Positions 8,128-16,094 of a DNA stretch of 19,159 bases are shown here, in pieces. Position numbers and translations under genes: made by a program. The notes below the pieces were generated by a model, which saw only the letters and a program-made list of their open reading frames with translations, searched no databases and was not told the origin of the DNA. How positions within the stretch are numbered: the stretch's first letter is position 1; each line of letters starts with the position of its first letter. This DNA comes from CAYPTY01 sp965659005 (lineage in GTDB: Bacteria > Bacteroidota > Rhodothermia > Balneolales > Balneolaceae), in contig CBFHVG010000095.1 in NCBI GenBank assembly GCA_965659005.1, positions 1-19,159 on the forward strand, given 5' to 3'.

Positions 8128-9304
8128 ATTTCACAATTTCACCATTAACTATTACACCGGTTACCTTTGTCATATACTCGAATGGATCGCCATCAAAAAG
8201 GGCAAGGTCAGCGTCCATTCCTTTTTTAAGTTTACCGACACGTTTCTGAATACCAAGAACTTCAGCAGCATCAACAGTGAGGGCTTTAAGCGTGTTTTCC
8301 ATACCAAGTCCGTTTGCAGCAGCAATGGCCGCCTCGAAAGTGACAACTCGAGTTTTTGGCACATAACCCTCGAAACCGCTTTGGAACACAACCGTTACAC
8401 CTGCGTCATGTAACTTTGCAGCTGTTTCAAGTGATGCATTCTTAGCATCACCACCCAAACGAATCATAGCCGGATGAATAATTACCGGAATACCGGCTTC
8501 TTTAATTTCATCGATAACCAGATATGCCTCAGCGGCACCGTCTAATACCATATTGAAACCAAACTCTTTCTGAAGTCTAAGAGCAGTCATTATATCATTA
8601 GCTTTGTGCGCAGTTATAAGTGCAGTAATCTCGCCATCCAATAACTTTACCAGAACCTCCATATCAAGTCTGCGACTTTTACCATTCTCTTTATAGTCTT
8701 GAGCAGCAATAAGTGTTTGTCTCAACACAGACACAGCCTTAGACCGTGTTCCCGGACTTGAGAAATTAGACCTCACAGCAGATCCCAGTGTTATGGCCAG
8801 CATTTTCTCTGGGACAATAACAGATTCATCAACATTGTCGCCGTGGGTTTTTGTGATCAATGTCTGGCCGCTAATGACCGCGCCAGGGCCATGACCAGTG
8901 TGAACTGTAGTAATGCCATGATCCAATAACCACTTAACTAATACTTCTCTTGCATTATATGCGTCAATAGCCCGGAGCTCTGGCTGAACAGCATCTGATC
9001 TCTCCAGCTGATCCTGATCGGCACTTGTATTGTAATACCCTGCTAAACCAACAACTGAATGCGCATCAATTAGGCCCGGCGTAACGACGTCTGCTTCTTT
9101 GACAACATAATCATCAGGAATTCTAACTCGGGACCCTGGTCCAACCCGATCAATTTTTCCATTCTTGATCAGAACAACACCATTTTCAATAGGATCGCCA
9201 TCCATGGTATAAACCATTTTACCTTTAACGGCAACCTGTGATTGAACAAGGTTGTTCAAAAATAAAGCTATTAGTAATGTAAGTGTGATTTTAAAGAATC
9301 TCAT
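8126..9304 (-). CDS. Exported amidohydrolase-family paralogue, probably lacking catalysis
   Basis: The 392-residue protein has a signal peptide (residues ~1-22) and the full amidohydrolase fold pattern: an N-terminal sandwich strand region, the PGLID motif at 76-80, and a C-terminal GKLKKGMDADLALFDGDPF segment. It aligns along its length with the product of the overlapping upstream gene, but metal ligands are lost. The first motif is HSV (82-84) instead of HxH, the strand-6 His is Gly256, and the strand-8 Asp is Gly310. The first His (82) and the strand-5 His (233) remain. The inference is a pseudoenzyme or a regulatory/structural partner of the intact paralogue. Its ATG overlaps the upstream stop (ATGA, 9301-9304), which favours coupled, roughly stoichiometric synthesis. 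The substrate is unknown. Confidence 0.9.
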   Translation of the reverse strand: MRFFKITLTLLIALFLNNLVQSQVAVKGKMVYTMDGDPIENGVVLIKNGKIDRVGPGSRVRIPDDYVVKEADVVTPGLIDAHSVVGLAGYYNTSADQDQLERSDAVQPELRAIDAYNAREVLVKWLLDHGITTVHTGHGPGAVISGQTLITKTHGDNVDESVIVPEKMLAITLGSAVRSNFSSPGTRSKAVSVLRQTLIAAQDYKENGKSRRLDMEVLVKLLDGEITALITAHKANDIMTALRLQKEFGFNMVLDGAAEAYLVIDEIKEAGIPVIIHPAMIRLGGDAKNASLETAAKLHDAGVTVVFQSGFEGYVPKTRVVTFEAAIAAANGLGMENTLKALTVDAAEVLGIQKRVGKLKKGMDADLALFDGDPFEYMTKVTGVIVNGEIVK

Positions 9305-10614
9305 TTGTGTCCCTCCATGCCTTCATGATAATTATGAAATGATGCACGGTAGATTTCATAACCCCCTGTTGCATACTTACGATCGTCGGGGTTCTCAATA
9401 TCCCAGACTTTCATGCCTTCAATCCAAGTCTGTTCAACCTTTGTATAAACAGAGAATGGATCACCAGATAAAATGATGAAATCAGCATCTTTGCCTTTTT
9501 CCAGAGAGCCCACTCTATCCTCGCGTTCCAGCATAATAGCACCAGCCATAGTAAGTGATTCAATAGCGGCTTGTCGACTCATTCCATATTTGATTCCAAT
9601 TGCTGCGGATCTCATAAAAAACCTTGAGTCCGTGATGCCATCGTCGGTATGATAACCAACAGTAACACCGGCCTTTTCAAGGGCTGCGCCATTTACATTC
9701 TTTAGATCAATGGCTTCAAGCTTACCGCCTGGAGAGTCTATAACGATTATGGAAGCAGGGACTCCGGCCGCTGCTATTTCATCAGCTACTTTCCAGGCTT
9801 CAGAAACATGTTGTAGCACAACTTTGTATCCAAACTCCTGAGAAAGACGAATGGCTGTAAGAATATCATCATGTCTGTGAGTATGGTTATGAACAACTCT
9901 TTTGCCCTCAAGTACCTCAACAAGTGCCTCCATGCCAATATCGCGCTTAGGCATTTTGCTTTCATCTCCATCAGCGGCATCAATTTTAGCTTTGTATTCC
10001 TGAGCTTTTACAAATAACTCGCGAACCAGCGCTGCAGATTTCCCCCTTGTTTGTGGAAAAGGTTTATTTCCCAGTGGATTAGTTCCGTTAGCCATTTTAA
10101 GACCACCGTAAATACCCGTTTCTTCATCCACGAAAAGCATTTCTTCAATAGTATTTGCTTTACGAAGCTTTAGGTAGACGGTTTGTCCACTCATTAGATG
10201 GCCAGACCCAGGCATTACATTAATAGTGGTTAAGCCACCAGCCAAAGCTTTCTTAAATGAATCGCTTCTTGGATCAATGGTGTCCATTATTCGAACATCT
10301 GGGTGTAAGGCAGAAGACCGGTCTCCCCCATCCCCTTCACCGAGGTGTGAATGTGTATCTACCAGCCCGGGCATAATTATTTTACCACTGGCATCAACTT
10401 CAATAGCATTGGCAGGAATATTTACTGAAGATGCTGTTCCGACATCCATGATTACTCCATCTTTAACAACAAGAACCCCGTTTTCAATGGGTTCACCTGT
10501 AACAGGAATAATCGTTGCTCCTTTAAAAGCATGAGCCTGTGACTGAGCCCGAAGTTGATAACTATATCCCACGGTCATCACAAAGAGCAAGCAAAACAAG
10601 AAGAGCCTTTTCAT
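9301..10614 (-). CDS. Exported metal-dependent amidohydrolase
   Basis: The 437-residue precursor has a signal peptide ending near LRAQ (residue 24). The amidohydrolase superfamily ligands are all present: HSH at 88-90 after MPGLVD, His246 in the His-rich HNHTHRHDD segment (242-250), His269 in LQHVSEAW, and Asp324 in HTDD. The C-terminal GSLEKGKDADFIILSGDPF segment (369-387) closes the second sandwich domain. Related proteins include imidazolonepropionase-, dihydroorotase- and prolidase-like enzymes; the sequence does not allow a substrate to be named, but an exported peptide- or cyclic-amide hydrolase is reasonable. It is the first gene of a three-gene operon with the degenerate paralogue (4-base overlap) and the DinB-like gene. 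The C-terminal tail beyond ~410 is Tyr/His-rich and lies outside the usual fold. Confidence 0.93.
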   Translation of the reverse strand: MKRLFLFCLLFVMTVGYSYQLRAQSQAHAFKGATIIPVTGEPIENGVLVVKDGVIMDVGTASSVNIPANAIEVDASGKIIMPGLVDTHSHLGEGDGGDRSSALHPDVRIMDTIDPRSDSFKKALAGGLTTINVMPGSGHLMSGQTVYLKLRKANTIEEMLFVDEETGIYGGLKMANGTNPLGNKPFPQTRGKSAALVRELFVKAQEYKAKIDAADGDESKMPKRDIGMEALVEVLEGKRVVHNHTHRHDDILTAIRLSQEFGYKVVLQHVSEAWKVADEIAAAGVPASIIVIDSPGGKLEAIDLKNVNGAALEKAGVTVGYHTDDGITDSRFFMRSAAIGIKYGMSRQAAIESLTMAGAIMLEREDRVGSLEKGKDADFIILSGDPFSVYTKVEQTWIEGMKVWDIENPDDRKYATGGYEIYRASFHNYHEGMEGHK

Positions 10615-10679
10615 ATATAATAAGTTTAATTCATTTGAATGAGCCCTGAATTTATCAAAATAAATCAGAGATGAAAGCG

Positions 10680-11435
10680 CTATTCCGGGAATATTGGCTT
10701 AATTGCTGATTTTAATGTCTGAATAAAACCGTCATTCTTTTCAATGACATCAGCTTTAGTAAAAACTTTTAGTTTTCTGGCACCCCGATAAAAGAAATAA
10801 AGACTCAAAGCCATAACTGTATGGCTAACATCGAGATGATTAAACCACTTATTAATTCCGACTTCCAGTGTATAAGTGAAGGCTGCAATAGAGGCAAAAC
10901 AAACAGAGAGAAAGATGATTCTTGACCCCTCATTTTTTGTTTTCATGTAAGCATAAAAATGAAGAGGAAGAACAATGAGGCCCAAACCATAGGCTGAATG
11001 AACCTGAATGTAAAAGAAGTTGAGTGTTCCAAAAGTTATGGCTGCAAACACAAATAACTCTATGATATTTGCTATTTCAAGAAAGCGAGCAAATTTGGGG
11101 TTGATTAGTGGATGTACATACATAATTGTTGCCCGCTCGATTGAAGAGACCGCCAGCATTGATATGAGCCATCCCGGAAGCTTCCAACCTAAGCCAACCA
11201 TATCCTGAAAAGCATGACCCAGTATTCCTCCCAAAAATGTAGCAAGAGCCATAATAATGAAGTATAAACGCATGTACCGAAACACTAATCCCTCTTGCTT
11301 CAGTTTTAGCAATTTATAAAAGGCATATATACAGACGGCAGTAATCCATAGATCCGTAAAGGTCACCATGGGTTCCATAATGGTAACACCAAATAACTCA
11401 ATGGAGGGTTGATTTGTTGGTGTTGGCATCTGCAT
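10680..11435 (-). CDS. Polytopic membrane protein of unknown function
   Basis: The 251-residue protein has about seven hydrophobic helices and a short basic cytosolic tail. I do not recognise a characterised family with confidence. Conserved-looking polar residues sit in or next to the membrane segments: Glu21 and Asp28 at the first helix, His74 in GGILGHAF, His146, His159, and NHxDxSH at 199-205. This scatter of acidic, Ser and His residues recalls membrane hydrolases of the CREST/ceramidase type, but that is only a suggestion. The ATG at 11433-11435 lies just 10 bases after the T-run of the metK terminator and has no Shine-Dalgarno; ATGs at codons 3 and 20 are alternatives, and the first hydrophobic helix begins only near residue 24. 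A 65-base gap separates its stop from the amidohydrolase operon. Confidence 0.8.
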   Translation of the reverse strand: MQMPTPTNQPSIELFGVTIMEPMVTFTDLWITAVCIYAFYKLLKLKQEGLVFRYMRLYFIIMALATFLGGILGHAFQDMVGLGWKLPGWLISMLAVSSIERATIMYVHPLINPKFARFLEIANIIELFVFAAITFGTLNFFYIQVHSAYGLGLIVLPLHFYAYMKTKNEGSRIIFLSVCFASIAAFTYTLEVGINKWFNHLDVSHTVMALSLYFFYRGARKLKVFTKADVIEKNDGFIQTLKSAIKPIFPE

Positions 11436-11445
11436 GTAAAAGTGT

Positions 11446-11481
11446 AAAAAAAGGGGGGCTTAAAAACTAATTCAAGCCCCC
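11446..11481 (-). terminator. Intrinsic terminator of metK
   Basis: On the minus strand an 8-bp GC-rich stem (11474-11481 with 11454-11461, arm GGGGGCTT) with a 12-base loop is followed by C and seven T (11446-11452). It lies 28 bases beyond the metK stop and immediately before the start of the next minus-strand gene. Confidence 0.85.
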
Positions 11482-11509
11482 GGGTCAAACAAATTATTGC
11501 AAAGAAAGG

Positions 11510-12634
11510 TTAGTGCAGTTTGTCTATATAATCTAATGCTTCCCAAGGAAACTCGTCTCGACCAAAGTGTCCATAAGCAGCCGTTTTTCTGTAGATTGGT
11601 GCTTTCAAGCCAAATCTCTCTATGATGCCATTCGGCGTATTATCGAAAGTCTTCATTACCAATTCAGACAATTCGTAGTCGCTCATTTTACCTGAGCCAT
11701 AAGAATTAACATAAACGGATACGGGCTCAGCCACGCCTATTGCATAAGCTAACTGAACAAGAACTTCATCAGCTAATTCAGCAGCAACCAAGTTTTTTGC
11801 TATATGCCTGGCCGCATAAGCAGCAGACCGGTCAACTTTTGAAGGATCTTTTCCAGAAAAAGCCCCGCCGCCGTGTGCGCCGAACCCACCATAAGTATCG
11901 ACAATGATTTTTCTTCCAGTTAAGCCGGTGTCACCATGCGGACCGCCAATCACAAATTTACCAGTTGGGTTGATGTGGTAAATCGTATTGTCATCAATCA
12001 GATTAGAAGGAATTACTTTACTGATTATTTCTGACTTAACATCTTTATGGATCTGTTCTTGCGAAATATCTTCATCATGCTGAGTCGAAAGAACAATGGT
12101 ATCTACCCTTAAAGGAGTGTGATTCTCATCATACTGAACCGTTACCTGAGCTTTACTATCAGGACCCAAGTAGTTCATTGCTGCATTATTGCGTCTATGA
12201 TTCGCAAGCTCTTTTAACAAGCTATGAGAGAACTGCAGAGGCATTGGCATATACTCAGGGGTTTCTTTTGTTGCGAAACCAAACATCATTCCTTGATCAC
12301 CGGCGCCATCTCGGTCGACACCCATAGCTATATCAGGACTTTGTTTATGAATGGTGGAGAGAATGCCACAGCTATCTGCATCAAAACGGTAAGAAGATTT
12401 TGTGTATCCAATCTCTTTAATGACATCTCTTACGACGTCTTGAACATCAACATATGCTTCAGTAGTTACCTCGCCGGAGACTACAGCAAGACCTGTAGTT
12501 ACAAGGGTTTCAACGGCCACTCTTGAATCCGGGTCTTGTTCTAACATAGCATCGAGGATCGCGTCTGAAATTTGATCTGCTACTTTATCCGGATGTCCTT
12601 CAGATACAGATTCTGAAGTAATTAAATGCTTCAT
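11510..12634 (-). CDS. metK: S-adenosylmethionine synthetase
   Basis: This enzyme makes S-adenosylmethionine from methionine and ATP in the cytosol, normally as a homotetramer. The 374-residue sequence is complete and slightly shorter than the common 380-400 range. Signature motifs are SEGHPDK at 11-17 (catalytic His14, Mg-binding Asp16), GAGDQGMMFGFA at 110-121, and the glycine-rich phosphate loop GGGAFSGKDPSKVDR at 255-269. The C-terminus (RDEFPWEALD...) is also typical. It starts 76 bases after ruvB on the same strand and has its own hairpin terminator. The short upstream gap is too small for a standard SAM-I riboswitch and none is visible. No Shine-Dalgarno precedes the ATG. Confidence 0.99.
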   Translation of the reverse strand: MKHLITSESVSEGHPDKVADQISDAILDAMLEQDPDSRVAVETLVTTGLAVVSGEVTTEAYVDVQDVVRDVIKEIGYTKSSYRFDADSCGILSTIHKQSPDIAMGVDRDGAGDQGMMFGFATKETPEYMPMPLQFSHSLLKELANHRRNNAAMNYLGPDSKAQVTVQYDENHTPLRVDTIVLSTQHDEDISQEQIHKDVKSEIISKVIPSNLIDDNTIYHINPTGKFVIGGPHGDTGLTGRKIIVDTYGGFGAHGGGAFSGKDPSKVDRSAAYAARHIAKNLVAAELADEVLVQLAYAIGVAEPVSVYVNSYGSGKMSDYELSELVMKTFDNTPNGIIERFGLKAPIYRKTAAYGHFGRDEFPWEALDYIDKLH

Positions 12635-12710
12635 GAAGTTATAATGTGCTTAGGGTTTGGAAGAATTAATCAGGCGTCAAAGGTAAGAATTTATACCTTA
12701 AAAATTAGTT

Positions 12711-13727
12711 CTAAGAACCGAAAAGATCATTTTCGGAAGCGCCAGGATTGATACCCATGTACTGATAGGCTTTAGATGTGGCCACCCGGCCCTTTGGAGT
12801 CCTCTGTAGAAAGCCTTCTTTAATGAGATAGGGCTCATACACTTCTTCAATTGTGCCTTTATCTTCACTAACCGCAACAGCTAAAGTGCCAAGGCCTACT
12901 GGGCCACCTTTATAATTTTGAATTAATGCGGTAAGAATACGCACATCCATGTCATCAAGGCCATTTTTGTCAACATCCAGAGCATTGAGAGCCTTATCTG
13001 AGATATATTCATCTATAACAACCATGTCCTCCACTTGAGCAAAATCACGGGCTCTTCGAAGCAGGTTATTTACAATGCGGGGTGTGCCACGACTTCTTCT
13101 GGCTATCTCAAAGGCACCTTCATCTGTAATACCAAAATCTAAAATACCTGCAGACCTCAAAGCTATTTGCTGCAGCAACTCGATGTCATAATAATCGAGC
13201 CGTAGATCTATTCCGAAGCGGGCCCGAAGTGGAGCTGTTAGAAGACCCTTTCTGGTTGTTGCGCCCACCAATGTGAACTTATTTAGATCAATCTGAATGC
13301 TTCGGGCATTTGGTCCTGAGTCGATTACAATATCAAGCTTGTAATCTTCCATTGCGGAGTAAAGGTATTCTTCAATTACCGGATTTAACCTATGAATCTC
13401 ATCGATGAATAATACATCACCTTCTTCAAGATTGGTCAGCAAACCAGCTAGATCACCAGGCTTCTCCAAAACCGGACCGGTTGTTGGCTTGATGCTGCTT
13501 CCCATTTCATTAGCAATGATATAGGAAAGAGTTGTCTTGCCAAGACCAGGGGGGCCAGATAGTATAACATGATCCAGCGCATCTCCACGTTTTCTTGCCG
13601 CCTCAATGAAAACACTAAGATTAGAGATAATTTTTCGTTGACCAATGAAATCATCAATGGATGCCGGTCTTACATTTTTTTCAAATTGATCTTCCTTGTT
13701 GGATGGATCAAGCAGGGGGTTCTGCAC
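12711..13727 (-). CDS. ruvB: Holliday junction branch-migration ATPase RuvB
   Basis: RuvB forms the hexameric AAA+ motor that, with RuvA, drives branch migration of Holliday junctions during recombination and repair. The 338-residue protein has Walker A GPPGLGKT at 58-65, Walker B LFIDEIHR at 106-113, sensor 1 GATTRKG at 155-161, the arginine-finger region TAPLRARFG at 164-172, sensor 2 RGTPR in the lid domain, and the C-terminal winged-helix domain ending at PKGRVAT.... Length and order are normal. The start is a GTG (13725-13727); an in-frame TAA lies a short way upstream and there is no earlier ATG. ruvA and ruvC are not in the window. It diverges from ppk1. Confidence 0.99.
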   Translation of the reverse strand: MQNPLLDPSNKEDQFEKNVRPASIDDFIGQRKIISNLSVFIEAARKRGDALDHVILSGPPGLGKTTLSYIIANEMGSSIKPTTGPVLEKPGDLAGLLTNLEEGDVLFIDEIHRLNPVIEEYLYSAMEDYKLDIVIDSGPNARSIQIDLNKFTLVGATTRKGLLTAPLRARFGIDLRLDYYDIELLQQIALRSAGILDFGITDEGAFEIARRSRGTPRIVNNLLRRARDFAQVEDMVVIDEYISDKALNALDVDKNGLDDMDVRILTALIQNYKGGPVGLGTLAVAVSEDKGTIEEVYEPYLIKEGFLQRTPKGRVATSKAYQYMGINPGASENDLFGS

Positions 13728-13743
13728 GGGTGAGTTATCTGAT

Positions 13744-13773
13744 TTGTTTACACTATCTTATTTGAATTATAAT
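13744..13773 (+). promoter_or_regulatory. ppk1: Candidate promoter of ppk1
   Basis: TTGTTT (13744-13749) is followed after 18 bases by a perfect TATAAT (13768-13773), giving a leader of roughly 45 bases. The -10 lies inside a 10-bp palindrome (AATTATAATT, 13765-13774), so the site could also read toward ruvB. The match is to the generic sigma-70 pattern and is made by eye. Confidence 0.33.
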
Positions 13774-13826
13774 TAGATTCTAAGAGAATACGTAGCATTT
13801 TTATTCCAATCTTGATTAATTAAGAA

Positions 13827-16067
13827 ATGTCCTTCTCTCCAGATGATTTAGATTATGATCCAGTTGAAGCTCAGAAAAAGCGGATTGGGGATTCTGTGGC
13901 GAACCCAAAAAAGAATGAGATACTAAAGAGAAAAGGTATGCACAAGGATAAAAGAAAAAGCAAAATTAACATCTTCGGTCCTGAATACTTTTTCAATTAC
14001 GAACTAAGCTGGTTGGATTTTAATGACCGGGTGCTGTCTGAGGCGCATAATGAGAAAAACCCACTTCTCGAGCGCATAAAGTTTATCTCTATAGTGTGTT
14101 CAAATCTTGATGAATTCTTTCAGAAAAGAGTAGGTGGATTAAAAAGACAGCAGCTTGCAGGAGTAAAGCACTTGTCTGTGGATGGAATGACCCCGCATGG
14201 TCAGCTTAAGGCTATCAGGGAGCGTGTATTATTAATGTATAAATCTTATAGAAGTTGTTTTAATGATGACTTGATACCTGCACTTGAACAAAAAGGTATT
14301 ATGATTAAGAGTTATGCTGATCTGACTGATGCCCAAAAAAGTAAAATGGATGTCTACTTTCAGAAACAGCTATTCCCAATTATTACACCCCTGGCTGTAG
14401 ATGAGGCTCACCCATTCCCTTTTATTTCAAACCAAAGCTTATCACTTGCGGTAGAATTAAAACACGCCAGCAGCAGAAAGAAATTATTTGCCAGAGTAAA
14501 AATACCCTCTAACCGCCCCCGATATATACAAGTTGAGCGCCGCGGGAATAAGGTGACTTTGATAACAATAGATGATCTGATCAGAACACATATTTGTGAG
14601 TTCTTTCCCGGAATGGAAGTTTTATCTAGTCATATTTTTCGTGTTACCAGAAATGCTGATGTCGAGAGGCATGAAGAGGAAGCTGAAGATTTACTTGAAA
14701 CAATAGAAGATGAATTAAGAGAACGAAAGTTTGCTGAGATTGTGAGGCTCGAATTGGATGTTGAAACACCCAGAAGGGTGAAACAATTATTAATGAAAGA
14801 GCTAAACGTTACCCGAAATGATGTTTTTGAAATGGAGGGCACTATTGGTCTGGTAGACGTGATGGAACTTCGAAGCCTATCAAACTTTCCAACATTAAAG
14901 GATAAACCGTGGCCTCCTGCAATTCATCCCTCATTAAAACATACAATGGATGAAGAAACGCCCTCCATGTTTGATATCATGAAGAAGGGTGATTTCATGG
15001 TCCATCATCCATATCACAGTTTTGAGCTCACTACACAGGCATTTGTAGATGAAGCTGCCAAAGACCCAAATGTTTTAGCGATTAAACAGACTCTATATAG
15101 AACCTCAGAGGATTCTCCTTTGATGCATTCTTTAATGCATGCAGCTGAACATGGCAAACAGGTTGCCGTTCTTGTTGAGATAAAAGCACGATTTGACGAA
15201 GCCAGAAATATTGAATGGGCACAGAGGCTTGAGAATATGGGCGTGCATGTGGCATACGGTATTCCTGGTTTAAAAATACATTCAAAAATTACAATGGTTG
15301 TACGCCAAGAGGGTGATGAGCTGGTCACTTACTGCCATATTGGTACAGGAAATTATCACCCCGGAACAGCTCAATTATATGAGGATCTGGGATTATTCAC
15401 ATGTGATGAAAAGATAGGCGAAGATGTTCGGGATGTATTTAATCTTTTAACCGGGTATGCACCTTCGCAGGATTATAAAAAGCTTGTCGTTGCCCCTCAG
15501 CATATGCGAAATAGAATGGTTGAATGCATTGACATTGAGATTGCTCAGGCCACAAAGGGTGAGAAGGCTCGAATAGTAGCTAAAATGAATAGCCTTGAAG
15601 ACCCATTCATTATTCAAAAGCTTTATGAGGCCTCTAAAGCAGGTGTGAAAATTGATCTAATTGTGAGGGGTGTTTGCAGACTTATTCCTCAAAAAGAAGG
15701 ATTAAGCGAAAACATCACAGTCCACTCAATTATTGGCCGATATTTAGAGCACTCCAGGGTTTATTATTTCCATCACGGAGGTGAAGATATTTTTTATATA
15801 GGTTCAGGAGACTGGATGCATAGAAACTTAGATGCAAGAGTGGAGGTGCTAACGCCAATTGAACACCCAGACCTTAAAAAGTACATTCAGTTTGTACTGA
15901 GCATTTATTTGAGAGACAATGTTCAACGATGGGAGTTGCATTCAGATGGAACCTATGAAAGGATCAAAAGGAAGAAGGATCAACACAAAATTAAAACTCA
16001 CAAAGTGTTGAGAAATCACATCGTTGAGGAAATGGAGCCGGTTCCTATGCCGACTCCCATTAGCTGA
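13827..16067 (+). CDS. ppk1: Polyphosphate kinase 1
   Basis: PPK1 reversibly polymerises the terminal phosphate of ATP into polyphosphate. The 746-residue protein shows the N-terminal helical domain (NLDEFF at 93-98), the head domain (HPFPFISNQSLSL at 195-207), and both phospholipase-D-like catalytic halves. The autophosphorylated His is His485 in LKIHSK, with the second catalytic His642 in RYLEHSR; Arg425 and Arg455 match the metal/phosphate-binding arginines; GTGNYHPGTA at 506-515 and GSGDWMHRNLDARVE at 659-673 are family hallmarks. It carries a Lys/Arg-rich N-terminal extension of about 45 residues and a basic C-terminal tail (713-730). An internal ATG at codon 38 (13938) is an alternative start. 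Its stop lies 27 bases from the convergent TPR-protein gene; no good terminator is visible between them. Confidence 0.98.
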   Translation: MSFSPDDLDYDPVEAQKKRIGDSVANPKKNEILKRKGMHKDKRKSKINIFGPEYFFNYELSWLDFNDRVLSEAHNEKNPLLERIKFISIVCSNLDEFFQKRVGGLKRQQLAGVKHLSVDGMTPHGQLKAIRERVLLMYKSYRSCFNDDLIPALEQKGIMIKSYADLTDAQKSKMDVYFQKQLFPIITPLAVDEAHPFPFISNQSLSLAVELKHASSRKKLFARVKIPSNRPRYIQVERRGNKVTLITIDDLIRTHICEFFPGMEVLSSHIFRVTRNADVERHEEEAEDLLETIEDELRERKFAEIVRLELDVETPRRVKQLLMKELNVTRNDVFEMEGTIGLVDVMELRSLSNFPTLKDKPWPPAIHPSLKHTMDEETPSMFDIMKKGDFMVHHPYHSFELTTQAFVDEAAKDPNVLAIKQTLYRTSEDSPLMHSLMHAAEHGKQVAVLVEIKARFDEARNIEWAQRLENMGVHVAYGIPGLKIHSKITMVVRQEGDELVTYCHIGTGNYHPGTAQLYEDLGLFTCDEKIGEDVRDVFNLLTGYAPSQDYKKLVVAPQHMRNRMVECIDIEIAQATKGEKARIVAKMNSLEDPFIIQKLYEASKAGVKIDLIVRGVCRLIPQKEGLSENITVHSIIGRYLEHSRVYYFHHGGEDIFYIGSGDWMHRNLDARVEVLTPIEHPDLKKYIQFVLSIYLRDNVQRWELHSDGTYERIKRKKDQHKIKTHKVLRNHIVEEMEPVPMPTPIS

Positions 16068-16094
16068 TCTGTATCAATCTTGAATACTATCAGG

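Noticed and set aside
10226..10534. A 102-codon plus-strand frame inside the intact amidohydrolase gene
   Set aside because: It is an opposite-strand shadow of a well-supported gene, with a composition unlike a folded protein.
10615..10679. AT-rich inverted repeats (ATTTAT/ATAAAT and ATTCA/TGAAT) before the amidohydrolase operon
   Set aside because: They are short, AT-only repeats without a T-run or a clear promoter; they could be regulatory, but the sequence does not support a call.
12224..12526. A 100-codon open frame on the plus strand inside metK
   Set aside because: It is antisense to a complete, strongly conserved metK and has no recognisable domain.
12635..12710. Possible SAM riboswitch upstream of metK
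   Set aside because: Only 76 bases are available and the visible hairpin (AAGGTA/TACCTT) is weak, with no recognisable SAM aptamer features.
13765..13789. Short palindromes AATTATAATT and ATTCT-AAG-AGAAT between ruvB and ppk1
   Set aside because: They are very short and AT-rich, so chance occurrence is likely; only the -10 overlap was noted.
15014..15328. A 104-codon minus-strand frame inside ppk1
   Set aside because: It is antisense to the catalytic region of ppk1, Ser/Thr/Cys-rich, and matches no family I know.
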